Notes under the pieces: model-generated
What the model was told of the DNA's origin: nothing
The model's database searches: none
The model's input: only the letters and a program-made list of their open reading frames with translations
Shown: positions 63,200-64,000 of the stretch, one piece after another
Layout of the letters: every line of letters begins with the position of its first letter
Numbering within the stretch: position 1 is the stretch's first letter
From: Acinetobacter shaoyimingii
Lineage (GTDB): Bacteria > Pseudomonadota > Gammaproteobacteria > Pseudomonadales > Moraxellaceae
DNA length: 64,000 nt
Direction: 5' to 3'
Assembly (NCBI RefSeq): GCF_011578045.1
Contig: NZ_CP049801.1
Coordinates: 2,604,001 to 2,668,000 of the forward strand
Translations under genes and position numbers: made by a program

Positions 63200-64000
63200 A
63201 TGTTTATTCCCTCTTTTTATAAAAAAATTACACTGATTGGCTTACTTACCCTCAGCTTTGTCGGTTGTGATAAAGCCACTCAAACACCAACAACAACGAC
63301 TCCAATTAAAGCACGCGAACCTGTCATTGCCATTGCATTGGGTGGCGGTGGGGCTAAAGGCTTTGCTCACATTGGCGTTCTGAAAGTTTTAGAGTCTCAT
63401 GGTATTAAACCCAAAATTGTTACAGGTACCAGTGCAGGAAGTTTCGTCGGCAGTATCTATGCCAGTGGCAAATCCCCTTATCAACTCCAACAAATTGCGC
63501 AGACCTTAAAAGAGTCAGATATTCGAGATTTGACCTTGAGTAGCCAAGGTGTGGTATTGGGTCAAAAATTACAAGACTATGTTAACCGTCAAGTGACCAA
63601 TAAACCGATTGAACAATTTCCGATACGTTTTGCCGCTGTGGCAACAAGACTCGACTCAGGTAAACGTGCCGATTTTATTAAAGGTAATACAGGTCAAGCT
63701 GTACGTGCTTCTTGCAGTATTCCAAATGTCTTTGTCCCAGCCACCATTGGTCAGCATAAATATGTCGATGGTGGATTGGTAAGCCCTATACCAGTACAAA
63801 CTGCCAAAGATATGGGCGCAGATATTGTTATTGCGGTTGATATCTCTGCACGTCCAGTCGGTGATAAACCTTTAAGCATGTGGGGACTCTTGGATCAAAC
63901 CATCAATATTATGGGACAACAGAGTATAAATAATGAACTGAATCAAGCCCAAGTGGTGATTCAACCCAAAGTTGGACATTTAGGAACACTCGATTTGAAG
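63200..64000 (+). CDS. Patatin-like phospholipase lipoprotein, cut by window end
   Basis: 267 codons are open from ATG 63200 to the last base with no stop. The start shows a signal sequence with lipobox-like FVGC (Cys23). The patatin domain has the oxyanion loop GGGGAKGFAHIG, the nucleophile GTSAGSFVGSIYA (GxSxG) and the Asp of the dyad in YVDGGLVSPIPV. It resembles RssA-type serine acylhydrolases placed in the envelope. Length and C-terminus are unknown from this window. Confidence 0.9.
   Translation, partial: MFIPSFYKKITLIGLLTLSFVGCDKATQTPTTTTPIKAREPVIAIALGGGGAKGFAHIGVLKVLESHGIKPKIVTGTSAGSFVGSIYASGKSPYQLQQIAQTLKESDIRDLTLSSQGVVLGQKLQDYVNRQVTNKPIEQFPIRFAAVATRLDSGKRADFIKGNTGQAVRASCSIPNVFVPATIGQHKYVDGGLVSPIPVQTAKDMGADIVIAVDISARPVGDKPLSMWGLLDQTINIMGQQSINNELNQAQVVIQPKVGHLGTLDLK

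Overview
The window reads as chromosomal DNA of a low-GC gammaproteobacterium, most probably Acinetobacter (Moraxellaceae). This is inferred from gene families, not from a database search. The evidence is a GTP-type PEP carboxykinase, a long-form isocitrate lyase with a neighbouring LysR regulator, AT-rich spacers, and the carAB-greA-yhbY-rlmE-ftsH-folP neighbourhood of Pseudomonas-like genomes, here rearranged. Most genes are chromosomal core or transport genes with Shine-Dalgarno starts and intrinsic terminators between units.

Layout. 1-5000: the 3' end of pckG, an MHS-family carboxylate permease, a small lipoprotein, a protein methyltransferase, a paired palindromic repeat and folD. 4975-6334: tRNA-Cys and two identical tRNA-Leu(UAA) genes, bracketing an unknown membrane protein. 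6373-14600: small unknowns, a YfbK-like VWA lipoprotein, and the folP-ftsH-rlmE cluster divergent from yhbY. 14770-19920: carA-carB-greA, with a promoter and a nested hairpin leader upstream of carA. 19945-31400: an accessory-flavoured stretch with palindromic repeats, a CatB-like acetyltransferase, a KAP-family NTPase, a frameshifted alpha/beta hydrolase, and an unknown gene coupled to a histone-deacetylase-fold amidohydrolase. It continues with an Na+/H+ antiporter, a zinc metallopeptidase and a DUF808 protein. 31598-44650: trpS, a candidate C-rich small RNA, the YqiJ/flotillin pair, a TauE-like permease, cell-envelope lipoproteins including a peptidoglycan amidase and an NlpE-like protein, aceA with its divergent LysR gene, and a CBS-domain membrane protein.

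The most unusual region is 44727-54479, all on the minus strand. In transcription order it holds tatA (only 53 codons), tatB, tatC, a peptide with a double-glycine-type leader, and a Tat-signal FAD oxidase of the cholesterol-oxidase type. These are followed by an HlyD-type adaptor, a C39-peptidase ABC exporter and a TolC-like outer-membrane protein with a roughly 370-residue N-terminal extension. It joins a private Tat translocase and its likely cargo to a complete type I peptide-export machine. I infer that the peptide is processed and exported by the C39/HlyD/TolC trio while the oxidase crosses the inner membrane folded with its flavin. Whether the oxidase modifies the peptide, or is a separate effector, cannot be told from sequence. 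Next to it lies a CitMHS transporter gene wrecked by a large internal deletion.

54938-64000: the CitMHS pseudogene, an unknown cytoplasmic protein, an AEC permease, an unknown secreted protein, an ammonium transporter, a HAD hydrolase, an AmpG/RhtX-like MFS protein, an acyltransferase paralogous to the one at 38401, and a patatin-like lipoprotein cut by the window end.
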